Shown: piece after piece, positions 12,077-25,300 of the stretch
Layout: each line of letters opens with the position of its first letter
Numbering within the stretch: position 1 is the first letter of the stretch
DNA from: Glebionis coronaria
Taxonomy: Eukaryota > Streptophyta > Magnoliopsida > Asterales > Asteraceae
Assembly (NCBI GenBank): GCA_025667525.1
Contig: CM046876.1
Coordinates: forward strand, 81,075,512 to 81,139,511
Length of the DNA: 64,000 nt
Direction of reading: 5' to 3'
Notes under the pieces: generated by a model
Seen by the model: the letters and a program-made list of their open reading frames with translations, nothing else
What the model was told of the DNA's origin: nothing
Database searches by the model: none
Made by a program: the position numbers and the translations under genes

Positions 12077-15000
12077 ATGAAAATTTTATGAATCACACGA
12101 AGCTCATTCGACGACAAGAATAGATGACAGGGTTTACGGGTAAGTCGAGTTAAAAAGAATGTTGTAAATTAAAGGATATCCATCGGTCGGATAGTCATGG
12201 ACACACATCAAAAAGAACTAACAAGAAAAACATTTTCTTCATCGGAGGGTGCTCACACGCGGGTCCCTACTCAAAAGATAATACAAAGACATCATCTCAC
12301 GTTCGCCAACGCGCATTAAAGTCTCAATAAACATCGTCGTTGAAAGTCAAAAAGATATTACATAATATGTGTTCTACATGATCGGACGTCATCGGATGAT
12401 GCCGCCTCAAGTTCTCACAACTTATGATCATTTGACTAGATCACACACCATATAAGTACATAAAAGAAAAGGTCGAACATAAACATCGAGTATAGATCTC
12501 CACCGTTAATCATCGAGAAAACCTTGAACGAACCCTTGATAATAACCACTTGATCTCAAGAGTCTTTCCACTTACGGTGTCGGCTTCAACATACTCCTCG
12601 AGGTTGTAACGAATTTATTAACTCCATTCCTTAAGAGATTCGGTCCTCAATCATTCCACAAGTACACGCATAAATCCTGGTGACACTTATCGTTTCTTCT
12701 TATACACTGCTTCACGAGATTCATTTTAACTCAGAATAAAATAGTAATCTTCAATACGAGGAACAGAACGAGATAAAAATGACTTCAATGAACGCATAAA
12801 CGGACAAGATGTGGTGAAATGATTTAAGGTTGACGATCGACGAGGGATCTCGACTCACGTAACCGTAAAACATAATAATTCGCAATACTAGAAAAATGAG
12901 AGCGAAGAATGAATTAAATATTAACATTAAAATAACGTTTGTCACAGTTGTCCGTCCCGGATTTGGTATTACCTTAAAACTCAGTTGAGGTACCTTCTTG
13001 ATAAGGATGATATATTAAAAATAGAAGTTAAATAGCTTCGTAATTTATTTTGGTTGTCTTAATAAATTTTGAAAGAATGACATGAATTTATAAATTAAAC
13101 TCATACTGATGGTTACAATTAGAAAATATAATTTCCAAATCAAATCACTATTAGGAATATAAGTTAAACCGATAATTTCATTACGTTTAAAAGTAAAGTA
13201 TGATAAGTCAATTACTTCAAAGATAGAGATAATTTCATTTTAAACATTAGTTTTAGTTATACAAAATATGATGTATAAATTTGACCTTTTACTTGTGATG
13301 GTTATTTCGATAATCGAAAATCATTGGAAAATGTATAAAAGTTCCATAAAAATTTTATAATACTTTGTAGAAATACATAAAGGTGTTTATTATTTCCAAA
13401 TAAATATGGGATATATTCGGGTTTCGAAAGGTGACAAGATAACAACGAATACGAATGGAAATAATAGTCAACAATTAGTACGAAATCAACGGTACAAAAG
13501 AGAACGAAGCAAATGTCGTATGAATTCATAAAGAGAATAATAAAATAAATGCGTTGATGGTATTACGATATGAAATAATAGATTAAACAAGTTGTCAATT
13601 TTGTTAGTGCGGTCGATGGTTCACCAATATCAGTTCGTTAACTTAACGGTGGTCGTTACACGATCGGAAATAAGATCCATACAAAAATTTTAATCAAAGA
13701 AAATTCTTAATAATCACTTGTAATTAAAACAAATCAAATGAACGATGTTAGTGTTTAAAGAGAGAAGTCAAAGCACGGTTCACAAGAGTGGATTTCGAGA
13801 CAAACGAGAGTGACGGACGTCATCCCGGATATACGGAAATTACTCTAGTGATAATTCATTATTCACGTGCGGAGACATTCCAAAAATCTACCCAGTCGTA
13901 TAAAGAAAATTGGACGAGAAGGAAGGATAAAACATCGAGACTTTCAAGTCATTTATCAACAGTCAATAATTAGACGAGCAGTCAAAAGAAATAAGTTATA
14001 AGACAAAATGAAGTAACAAGTGGAAAAACAATCATCGAGTAAAAACGTACTTATAATCACGTAATTCGTTTAACAAAAGGTAAGAAAACATATGCGGATG
14101 CATAGAAATTTTGCTACTTGCATAAAATATAAAGTTTTCAAAACTTCTTTTCAATTTATTTCATTTTATTTATCTTTATCATAAATACAAGTAAAAGGTT
14201 CTTTATTATCTAGATTTTTAAGTTGACTACTATTCAGCCTAGCATGGCTACTTCTAAATTAGACATAGGTGATCAGGCCATGTATAATTTAGGGCTAGCA
14301 ATGCAGTGCTTCATTTCGTCGAAAAGTATCACGTTTCTTATGTTTATATAAACCATGCCATTTGTAAAATGGAATTTAAAAATAGTTTATAAATTTATAG
14401 GATACGAGTAATTTGTGAGATACTTAATAAGCAACTTTTAATCTTACGAAAAATATTTTATACGACCAAAGTAAAAATAATTGGTGAAAATAATCGTAAA
14501 ACAATATCAGATTTATTTATAATATGACATTATGACAACGTATAAAGTAGTCAAAGTTTTGCAAAAAGTAGCAAATAGTAGCTCATAAAACAATCAATGA
14601 AATGGTTACAAGTTGTTAATATTTCAAAAGGTTATAAGATTTAGACGAAAATGCCATGAGACACGTGATGAGAATATCGACGAAGAATGTGAAGGCAAAA
14701 CTTCAAAACTCAACTCAAATCAGTTGAAGGTTAGAAGAAAACGAAAATAAAATAACATCGAATGACAAATGAGTCATATATATGAAAAGAATAAAACAAT
14801 CCACATGTGTATTCTTTGTAAGATACTCGACACAACATGCTTTTAAGAAAGTATGTTATTCGTTTTTAAATTACACCATTAATCTGGTAATTGCTAATCC
14901 TGTAATGTTTCTATTTTTAATCATTTTCACATGCAACTAGTATTAGTTAGTTGTAAAATAATATTTGTTAAAATTTTACGATCTCAAATGAAATCAAAAC

Positions 15001-16259
15001 AGCTTAGAAACATTTAAAACTCATGTTCTGAATTTTCTATCAGATTTAACTTTTAAATATGAGCCGATTAATTGACCCGATAGACGACATCTCCAAGACT
15101 CAGAGTCTAAAGCATTTTGATGCAAAACGATGTTTCAGACGACTTTCTAGTTTTACCCGAGACCTGAAAACCAATGTAAAATGACCAAAATACCCCTGCA
15201 AGTTCTGTGCAGGTTTGACTATTTTATTTTAAAAAACGCAGGTTTTACTTTTAAGTTTTGACCTGTTTATACTGCCCCTACAGTTTCTGCATAAAGTGTA
15301 TTTTTCGACACTTCTTAACGGCTCAAAATATATACATATATACACACATGTCTTGTGGATTTTATAACAACGAAAAATAAATCTTGTAATGAGCATCAAA
15401 TAAAATATAGCATGATGAATGACAGAAAATGCTTCAAGGTCTTCAACACGAAATTTAGGAAGCAAAACGGTGAAAGACGTTCGTAATTTAAATTTCAAAA
15501 TGCAATGTAGGCAAATCTCCTTGGTGCCACGATTGTCAAAAACACCAAAACATAACAAGAAAAGAATGGAACATTAACATGCTACACTCCGGGAGCGAGA
15601 AGGTTAATGAAAACAAATGATACAATTTTATATAAGTAAAATCGTATTCCAATTCTAGCGCCATAATCTAGACGATGATTTATAAAATGACGATGACGTT
15701 ACCGAGATATAAGTGAACAATACACTTCGGAGTCGATACATATAAATGTCAATAAATAGCGGTTAATCTATTCCAAGGACACATTGAGCTACACAATGGT
15801 CTAGAGATTACGTTAAAAGACGTCCAAACACAAATAGCCGGAAGACGATTTGAATATCTATATAGATATCACAAAGGGTTAAATAATGAAAGTAACGTGC
15901 GCAGATGAAGGTATGTAAGGTCATAATATAAAATTTGCAATAAAAGCAATTTAAATACTTCAAAAATAAATACAGAAAGATCTTGAAAATTCAATGTATT
16001 TATTTAAGTTAATCATTAATAAATGATAAAATTTTATCGAAAAGTTTAACGACATAAATATATATCGATAAAGGATTATAGTATTTATTTAGAAATACTT
16101 AGCAATAAGGCATACATTATAATCTATACTAAAGTTGTAATCCCAGAGGTAGCTTGAACCTGAAGTCACGCGAAATCATGTGCACCGACTCTTTGAAAAA
16201 TAAAACCGACAGTTATAGTTTAGGTTTTTAGAAAAAGACCTAGTTCTCTATAACTCATG

Positions 16260-16271
16260 GCTCTGGTACCA
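16260..16271 (-). promoter_or_regulatory. Primer binding site of element D
   Basis: Minus strand TGGTACCAGAGC, three bases after the LTR end, one base off the standard initiator tRNA-Met PBS (TGGTATCAGAGC). This fixes the minus orientation of D. Confidence 0.85.
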
Positions 16272-16274
16272 ATC

Positions 16275-19200
16275 TTTAACACCCCCAAATTTACACGCAG
16301 CGGAATCCATCTTTGGGTGCTAAACAATGATACAACAACACATAATTTATAAAGAACGACTCGAAAAGAGACGTTTTAGATTTATCGTTCCTAAAACATT
16401 TGTCAGAGTAGCGTAGTCCCAAGTAATCGTTACCAAAAGATAAGTTAAAACAACATATTGGTCTGTTTTAAAAATGGAACGATAAATAAATCAAAGAGTT
16501 TGAACAACAAAAGCAGTGCACAACTTCATTCCCCGTGACCTCCAAGCTTCCACTTCTTGATTACCTGAAATACATGTGAGTAAAACAATCAGCAAAAATG
16601 CCGAGTGAATCTATAGGTTTATGAAATCAATTTGAACACAAGCAAAGATTATAAGTTTGTGGCATGCTTATAAGCATCAAATAATAATTCGCATCAACAA
16701 TAATAATTGTATATAGCATAAATTGCAATAAGCTCAAGGAACCGAGCCCTTAGACACTCCCATATCAGTCTAATAAGACGAGAGATTTATTAATTGTCGG
16801 TTACCTCCAGATTATTGGTACATTGCCGTATACCTGACTTCTCAATACAATATGTTCAAACAGTGTGGAGGTCGGGCCTAAGCTTCTATGACAAGTCCAC
16901 AAAAACTGAACCAGGGCGGCTTCCCCCATAGATCTATTAATTTTACTAGCGGTTAACCCATCATAGGTTAATTAACGGTCCATAATTGAGGTTTTAACAA
17001 AGGCAGTCACTTAATGCAATTTAAAGGCAACCACGGGTCCATTCATAGAGGGACAAAGCATACCATAGAAATCTTGTGTTCTAAGTTTATAAAACATGTA
17101 TTCCCCCTCGTGGGTTTAAAATCATTTAATAACTAGTATAAAGCGAGGCAATAGACTCACGTTGATAATGAAAGGCGAATTATCGGCTACGGGCGTGCTT
17201 CGGTCACGGAAACCTATATAAATAATAATCGGTCTTAGACTCTTGTCCAATGACTTTTATCAAAATAACAATATACATATGATGATTTTGTACATATGAT
17301 GATGATCAAGTGGGTTTATATATCCTTGTTTACTCATTTTAGTGTTTACGTATTGGTAACTTTTTACTAGTTTACTAGTTTTACCTATTTACCTATTTTG
17401 AGTCCAATAAGCTTAGTATAAGTTCTTTAACTTGTTTTAATCCATTTTATACCTATATTATCAGTATCTATACTTTCCATGTTGGGCCCAAATAGGTTAA
17501 CCCCAATAAGTTCTTTTTATAAGTGTTTAACTTATTTAGTCCAATTATTAGTCCAATATGCCTAGTTAGCTCGTTAATGTCTGTATGTCCTATAGTTCGG
17601 GTTTTATCGGTTTTTACTTGTATTAGTTACTTATATATCAGTATATGACTTTTAAAAACTTTACATTAGACGGGTTTGATCGTCTAAGTTTTATTTGGCG
17701 AAAAACGTTAATTTTACGGTAATAGCCGAAAAAGTCGTAAAAATCAAGTTTATAGTTTTTATTACTTATAAGTATTATTCCACTACCATTTATATAATTT
17801 ATCCATTTAATTAACCTTTTACATATTTATATAAATAATTTTCATAAGTTAGTGGGTTTTTATTTTACATTTTATACAATAAAATTTGAGTGCTTATATA
17901 ATAATAATAAACATTAATTCTCAAAATCTGATTTTTATCTTCATGTTCACCATTTTTACCATATCTAGAGTTCTATAATGAATTAGAAGCTAATTTTTGG
18001 GTGGCATGATATTCATATTATGTGCTACATTTAACTTAGTTATAGTTACTGCTCATTTTAATTTTATCTTGCCTTAACAGTCCCTACAAAACTGCTTATT
18101 CAGATTAGAACATCCAACTTGTTTTGATCATATCTCACTCATTATATTGATTCCATTGCATGGCCAACTCTCACATGTGTATAACATCTTGTACTTACTG
18201 TAAATGGATTATACCATGCAAATTTATCAGTTCAAGTTTTAGTTATATACTGTTTTTATACAGCCAACTAAATAATCATGATTTTAGCCTTATTTCTCAT
18301 GGTTATTAACATTTTTAAGCATATTTATCAACACTTGATCCCCACACAACATTTTTATCATCATATATACATCATATACATATACAAAATAAAGAAAATA
18401 TATTTGTTCTTTACAAAAATAACAAGAGAAAATGGAGAGGATGATCTTCTTTACCAACCAAGTGTATTTCTTGTTATTGGAAGACAAGAACTTGATGAAC
18501 ACCACAAGTAACTCCAAGATCATCAAACACCAAGAACAATAGTTGAGAAATCAGCCCTAGGACACAAGCAAATCATCTCCAATGTTGTTAATATGGCAAC
18601 CAAATGATCAAGGCTTCAAGATAACTCCATGATAGAGCTAGTTAACATGTATTTTATGGCTAGAAAAGATCAAAAGGGGTGTTTGTAGCTTGAATATGGA
18701 TGGCAATGGTGAAGGTTTTTGAGAGGATTTGTGTTGGTTTGCATGTAAGTAAATGGAATGTGTGAAGTTAGTTGATGGTTTTGTGTTAGATAGTGGAAAA
18801 GAGTAGCTTAAGGTGTAAGCTTTGCTTACACTTGTAAGTGTTTAGCTAACATGATGCCACATATGGTTGTGGTGTCATGTTGGTGCCATCCAAGCTAGCT
18901 AGTGGGGTGGGACAATGTATTTTGTCCCATCTCACTAGTTTACGGGTATTCCTCGATTCTAGTTTTCTCGATTTGCGTGCCCTCGGGTCGTTTCACGAAA
19001 AACGTTTTTATAAATTATGAATCAACGTCACAAAACGAATCCAATAAAAATTGTCTCATCAAAAACGGAGTTCAAAAACGTAAATACGTAATCCTAAGGT
19101 TTCCGGTTTAGTCGTAAAAGACGCTAAATTATGCACGTAAGCCCAAATTTAAATCCGTAAATTGTGAGTTCATCAACCCACACAAAAATAAGTTTCAAAA

Positions 19201-19400
19201 TAATATACGATATAAAATTTTTGGCATCCGTCGGTATCGCGATCACTAGTAGTCCTCGTTGCTCGTCAAAAGATTAAAATATAATATTTAATATCAGTTT
19301 CAACTTAAACCCTTAAACATAATAATATTTAACGTTATAAAATACCTCAAAATAATTGAAAATAGAATTAAATTATGACCTTATTTTTACGGGTTTTACA
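16275..19400 (-). repeat. LTR of element D (5' LTR in its own orientation)
   Basis: Second copy of the 3.1-kb LTR, collinear with 8718-11842. Scattered single-base differences are seen (for example in the first 200 bp at about 6 sites). It ends directly at the second ATTAT. Confidence 0.93.
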
Positions 19401-21056
19401 ATTATGACTCCAGTTCAGACTAGAAGATCTCATCAAGGTCTTGGTGGGTTTATTGCCAATATTCACAAGAAGGTTGATACCCCTCTTGTGCAAGCATGTT
19501 TGTTTGCCTGTTTTCTGTCACAACAGAAACCCAAGAAAATATTTGATGCTCTCAAAGAACCAAGTTGGGTGGAAGCAATGCAGGATGAGCTTCACCAATT
19601 TGCAATTCAGGATGTTTGGGAGCTGGTTGATTGTCCCAGATATGTCAGACCTATAGGGACAAGATTGGTTCTAAGAAACAAGAGAGATGAAAGAGGCATT
19701 GTGGTCAGAAACAAGGCAAGGTTAGTGGCTCAGGGATATACACAAGAGGAGGGGATAGACTATGAGGAGGTCTTTGCACCAGTTGCAAGGATTGAAGCTA
19801 TAAGGATCTTTTTAGCCTATGCATCCTGCATGGGCTTCACTGTCTATCAAATGGATTTCAACAGTGCCTTCCTCTATGGTACAATTGTTGAGGAGGTATA
19901 TGTGATGCAACCTCCTGGTTTTGAGGATCCAGAGAATCCAGACAAGGTGTATAGAGTCAAAAAGGCTATGTATGGACTTCATCAAGCCCCAAGAGCATGG
20001 TATGGTACTTTGTCTACTTATTTAGTGGACAATGGATTCAAAAGGGGCACTATAGATCAGACACTATTTACAAATAAGAAAGGTAAGGATGTGTTGCTTG
20101 TTCAGGTCTATGTTGATGACATCATTTTTGGGTCTACTGATCCAAAGATGAGTGAGGATTTCTCCAAGCTTATGACAGACAAATTCAAGATGTGTGCTAT
20201 GGGGGAGATGAACTTCTTTCTTGGTTTACAACTTCAGCAGAAAGAAGATGGTATCTTCATTTCCCAGGATAAATATGTGGCTGAGATCTTGAAGAAGTTT
20301 GGCTTTTCTCCACATGAAAAGAGGGCTACTACTCCTATGGATAGAGAACATCCTTGGGGAAAGATTAGAGATGGGAAAGATGTTGATGTCAGGCACTATA
20401 GATCCATGATTGTATCATTGATGTACCTTACAGCCTCCAGACCTGATATCATGTTTGTTGTGTGTGCTTGTGCACGCCATCAAGTGACTCCCAAAGAATG
20501 TCACCTTTATGCTGTGAAGAGAATCTTTAGGTACCTAAGATGCTATCCTAGTCTTGGTTTGTGGTACCCAATGGATTCACCATTGGAGCTGATTGCATAT
20601 TCAGATAGTGACTATGGAGGTGATAAATTTGATAGGAAATCCACAACTGGTGGATGTCAGTTTCTTGGGAGCAGGTTGATATCTTGGCAATGCAAGAAAC
20701 AAACAGTGGTGGCTAATTCTACAACTGAAGTTAAGTATGTTGTTGCAGCTGCTTATTGTGGCCAAGTTTTGTGGATTCAGAACCAGCTGTTGGACTATGG
20801 GTATAATTTCATGCATACCAAGATATTTGTTGACAATAACAGCACTTTATGCATCATTAAGAATCTTGTACATCATTCTAAAACTAAACACATAGAAATT
20901 AGACACCATTTTATAAGAGATTGTTTTGAAAAAGGTTTAATACAACCAGATAGGGTTGACACTGAGGAAAATGTGTCAGATTTACTAACTAAACCTTTTG
21001 ATGCTGGGAGGTTTCAATACTTGGTAACAAGTATTGGAATGATCAATCTTACATAA
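19401..21056 (+). pseudogene. Element B pol: reverse transcriptase and RNase H
   Basis: Second half of B's pol, cut from integrase by D but open without a stop from the target duplication to TAA 21054-21056, about 550 codons. It starts with the PVQTRRS linker, then the RVT_2 domain with [37 protein letters not shown] and the catalytic [11 protein letters not shown] (about 20107-20140). RNase H follows with YSDSDYGG (about 20598), then STTEVKY, DNNSTLC and VSDLLTKPF near the end. STTEVKY departs from the usual STTEAEY (A to V, E to K), which may impair RNase H. The enzyme would copy element RNA into DNA in the virus-like particle. A stretch this long without stops suggests that D's insertion is not very old. 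Confidence 0.93.
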
Positions 21057-22309
21057 TCTGTGTTTTGGAGTCTTTTTGTAAAAGTATGTACAGGATGATG
21101 CATTGTTATTAGTCTTATTGATGATTTAGTTTTTCCACTCTCTATTTCTAACACTGACAAAGGTTGCTTGAACGTTGATAAGTGTTTTTGTAACGTTGTC
21201 AGCAATATAATTGTCTAACACTGACAAAGCTTCCCTCAACGCTGTCATGTGTTATCGGGGCGTTGTCAGCAACAAATGTTAGTTTTGTGGTTTTCAATCT
21301 AAATGTGCATTTGGTATTAGCTGTATACCATTGGATACAGAGTTGCTTATGGATCAATGGAGAAGCATTTGGACAAGTTTTTATTTATGGATGATGGTTG
21401 GAATTTTTAATTCCTATCTTGACATAAATTTTTATGTTCATGCATATTTTTAGCAACTTATGTATCATAGTTTAAGGGGAGGTTTTAGGAACCTTTAGGT
21501 AGTTTGGGTATCCATATGATACTCTTATCACAATTCTAGATTGTGTCCACAGGTGAGTATGAGTTAGTTCTACTAAATCATGAGGCACTGTAGCATGCAA
21601 AGTTGATTTACTATGCATGCTGCCAAGAAATTTTTGGCCTAGAATTGGTTGTGGTCTGTTGGGAGACTTGGGAATAATTTTGTTATGGGATTTACCTGGG
21701 AGTAACAAGGAATTTTATAAGGTAACTTAGTTGTTAAGAGTTTTGGTTAGCAAGGGACACTAGAGGACTGTTATGTCTATCTTGCATAAGCAAGTGTGCA
21801 TAACTGGACAGTGCTTGCCGCCCTATAATAATTATCAGCTTTTTGGTTATCTTCTCTAGGATAAATTACTTTGTTAAGGTCATTTTTCATTTTTAAACAT
21901 TTTTATTTTTGGACGCTGACAAGTATATTTTCAAGCGTTGTTGTGACCAATTTAGACGCTGACATGGCTATAGGCAAACGTTGAAAAGATTATAGTCGTT
22001 GGGCGTTGATAGGTTATTTTTTACTGTTGACACTCAATGGGTCCTACCCAGTTGTTACTTTTTGACATATTTTTAGGCCGTAATTTTGGGAGTTGATAGC
22101 CTTCGTTTAATGCATGAGATAAAATTCTTATTTTTCAATATTTTCATGATTACATTTTGAAAATACTTGCCTATTTTTGGGCCAATCACATGCATTTTCT
22201 TCTCCTATAAATTTGGCTCCTATTTTTAAATAGGATACCTATAATTCTTGTCTAACACAATTTTCTCTATCAACTTCATCTTCATCAATCATTTTAACAG
22301 CTTTCAACA
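21057..22309 (+). other. Spacer between pol and ORF3 in B, with motif arrays
   Basis: 1.25 kb without a supported ORF. It carries two arrays of the family's RCGYTGACA motif: 21151, 21172, 21193, 21218, 21239 and 21260 (spacings 21, 21, 25, 21, 21), and a looser one at about 21913-22030. TATAAATT at 22206-22213 lies about 100 nt before the ORF3 ATG, followed by a pyrimidine-rich leader. The end of this spacer and the TATA-like site are conserved in the fragment at 51042-51426. Confidence 0.75.
22206..22213 (+). promoter_or_regulatory. TATA-like site upstream of ORF3
   Basis: TATAAATT, with CCTATTTTTAAA close behind, 97-104 nt before the ATG at 22310. The related fragment has TATATATT at 51324-51331 in the same position. 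It could drive a separate ORF3 transcript; this is inference only. Confidence 0.4.
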
Positions 22310-25300
22310 ATGGCACCAAAGTTTAAACCATCAGAATTAGAATTGTGGTTCAGAAGCCAACACAACATGATCGCGTATCTTGAAGCTGATGATGCTTTGT
22401 TTCCCCAATACACACAAATGGTGGCGTATTTGAACGCATCTCCTCTTAGGTATGCTCTTTCTCATGCACCACTCATTCCTGTCACACATATTAAACAGTT
22501 TTGGAACACTGTTAGTTCCTCAACAGTTAATAGAGTGACTACATTGACTTCTATTGTTCATGGGAGACCTTGGGTGGTTACTGAGGCTTTGGTACGCCAA
22601 GGCTTGCATCTTGATGATGCTGATGGTATAGCCACCCTTCCCATTAATGAAATAGAACAAGGACTAAGGGCTTTGGGTTATCCTTTTACTGATGAAGGAA
22701 CTTTAAACAAATATCATAAACAGGAGTTTCCCCCAGCCTGGAAGTACCTCATACATGTCCTCCTACAATGTTTGAGTCCCAAATGCACTGCACACAATGA
22801 GATCAATAGATCTATTGCAAGTTCTATTGTGTGTATTGCAACTGGGCAAAAATTTAATTATTCTAAAATGATTTTTGAGGGAATGTGTAAAAATAAGGGG
22901 AACAAAATAACTTTAGCTTATCCCCGATTTTTACAAATGGTTTTTGATGTTCAAGGATACTGCACAAGGGATCATAATGATTTTTATGAGATCCCTGTGC
23001 AAAAGAAATCAATTTTTATGAAGATGAACTCACCTCCACATTGTGACCTACCTTTAACCCAAGCTATGCTTGCTGTCATTGCAGCAACACAACCCCACCC
23101 CGACCCCCAACCCCAAATTGACCCAATACCTGAACCATTACCTTCACCTGAACATATGCAAATTGACCAAGAACCCTTCAACGCTGACACGTTAAATGTT
23201 GGCGTTGATGTGCCTATTTCCAACGTTGACACACAACCTTCACAGACACAAACACCCCTTAACCAACCCACATCCACCCAATCCACATCATCTTCCACAC
23301 CCCCTGAATACAGGTTGATTAAACGCCAAAGGACTACTGGAGTGTTCTCCTCTGGTGGTCCTAGCCATGTAGCAGAGAGAACCACCATCACAAGTGTGGT
23401 TGGTGCCATGGCTGAGGTTGGGACTATTGGTTCTGGCTTAGAAGCTGGCCAAGGCAGTCCCACCATCATTAAGTCCTCATCCATGCCTAATGAATCTGAC
23501 TTCGGAGGTCAAATACCAATTTTAGAAGAGGGCAGATTGGAACCAATGACCCTAATTGAATTGACGGTAGTCTGCATGAGCTTGCAAAAGCAAAATGCAG
23601 ACTTGGTATAAGTTGTCAGCTCACAAGGCCTTGAACTCAAGAAATTGAGGGAGAGGATTGTTATTTTGGAGACTGCTAGTGCAAGGAGAGGGATGGAGGA
23701 ATCTTCTAAAGGGGAGGAAGATCCAATAAATGTGAGTGATAAGGGCAGCCATGATGGTCAATCCTTGGATGTTGCTGAGGCCCTTACAAGTTTGAGGAAA
23801 CAGACAGGTTTTGATACGTCCTTAGTCTCTCCTACAAACTTGAATTTATCATTTACAGCTATGTTGGAGGAAATTGCAAAAGGCGCTGAGGCAGGAAATT
23901 TTGGCGTTGACAAGGTGAATTTGGACGCTGACAGGAATATTTGGGCGCTGATAGAGCAAAATTGGGCGTTGACAGACCTGCACATGAGGGTGATCTATCC
24001 CAGTCATCATCCATCATCAAGGAGGTTTCTTCACAGGTATCACCATCTACCTTACCAACAATTGATCCATTAGATAAGGGTAAGGGCATTATGGTGGAAG
24101 AGGTTGTTCCAAAGAGTGCAGCTCAAATTGAGTTTGATAGAAGGTTGGCTGCACAAATCATGGAACAAGATAGAAAGGAGGTGAAAGAGTCACCAATTGT
24201 TGTCACTTCAGAAGAGAAAGAAGGAAGTTATGAAGCTAGCTCAGACTCAAGTGTTATGATCATAGAACAGCCAGAAAGACTTGAGTATGGAGATGAGTTG
24301 GCCAAGGAGAAATTAAGAGAGTTGAAATTGCAGGTTGACTTTGATATGCCAGAGGTGGTTCAAATGTATCATGCTTGGGAAGAAAGATGTATGGAGAATC
24401 CACACTTGACCATTTCAGATCAGATATGGGGTTTGGAGATTCTCCTCAGAGTACAAAAAGACTGCCAAGTTATTTTGAAACACAAGGCAAGCAATAGTCT
24501 CAGAGTTGAAGAGGGATAGAAGGGAGTTATACTGCATGTTGCTCAGATGTCATGGAGTAGGATGGTCTTATAGAAGATTGAGGGCATTGACATTTGATGA
24601 GTTGGAATGCAAAGCTTATCCCATCTGGGTTAGAGTGCAGGAAGCAAACACTCTCAGACTTCTTTCTGATGAAAGAAAGGAAGAACTTGCAGAAGAAATG
24701 GAGCTCAAGAACGCAATGTTTGTTCCCAAACCAGTGAAAAAGGGAGTTCCTTTTGAGTTTCCCAAAGATATGGATCCATTTTATCCAAGTGAAGCTGTCA
24801 TAAGAAAGAGCCTCAAGCTCTCACCATTAGAAGCTTCAGATATGGTGCAAGTGTTACCACTAGATTCCAGAAACCCAATTGTGAGCTATGAAGAAGATGA
24901 ATGTGGGTTTTGGAAGATTGGCAGGTATGGAAAAGAGGTGCACACTTTTACCACTCTTATATCTTTGTTTGCAAGTTGTGATAGAGAAGACTTGGTAGAC
25001 CTATGGAGGTTGCTAGAGACCAAGTATGAGGCTGAAGCACCAACTTCAGCTAATGGAATAAAACTGTGGTCCACATTCAAGAGAATGTGTGGACAAAAAG
25101 ATGAAGATCCTGCTATTTGGAAGGATCTTGAAGATGACCTCAGTGGTCTTCAATGGAGATTGTATTCAGCTGCTGGTGTTTATCATTTGAGTTCTACAAA
25201 GTTTGTTGAGTATCTACTTGTGGATGGTCAGTATTTCATATCCAAGGATATCTTGGAGAAGATGAAGAACACTCAGCTGGAAATTGATTATTCAAGTGAT

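Larger units (their letters stand above)
11843..16274 (-). other. Interior of element D, mostly non-coding
   Basis: 4.4 kb of AT-rich sequence without a long ORF on either strand. The only coding signal is a remnant of the gypsy pol C-terminus at its left (3') end. The short ORFs at 12751-12945, 13302-13529, 13788-13973 and 15229-15558 have no recognisable motif, and I do not call them genes. A purine-rich tract on the minus strand (reverse complement of 11843-11866) is the likely PPT. Confidence 0.75.
8718..19400 (-). mobile_element. Element D: non-autonomous Tekay-type gypsy element
   Basis: 10.7-kb insertion in B's pol, between integrase and RT, flanked by a perfect 5-bp duplication ATTAT (8713-8717 and 19401-19405). 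LTRs are 3125 and 3126 bp and about 97-98% identical by eye. Orientation is minus: reading leftwards from 16274, the LTR end is followed by TGGTACCAGAGCCATG (PBS), and a purine-rich tract precedes 11842. The 4.4-kb interior has no gag, protease, RT or integrase ORF, only a short C-terminal pol remnant near 11846-12076. Long LTRs with a non-coding interior match the LARD type of non-autonomous element, which depends on proteins from relatives such as C. Confidence 0.88.

Noticed and set aside
12751..15558. Several 60-110 codon ORFs in the interior of D
   Set aside because: No recognisable motif, mixed strands, and the interior appears non-coding.
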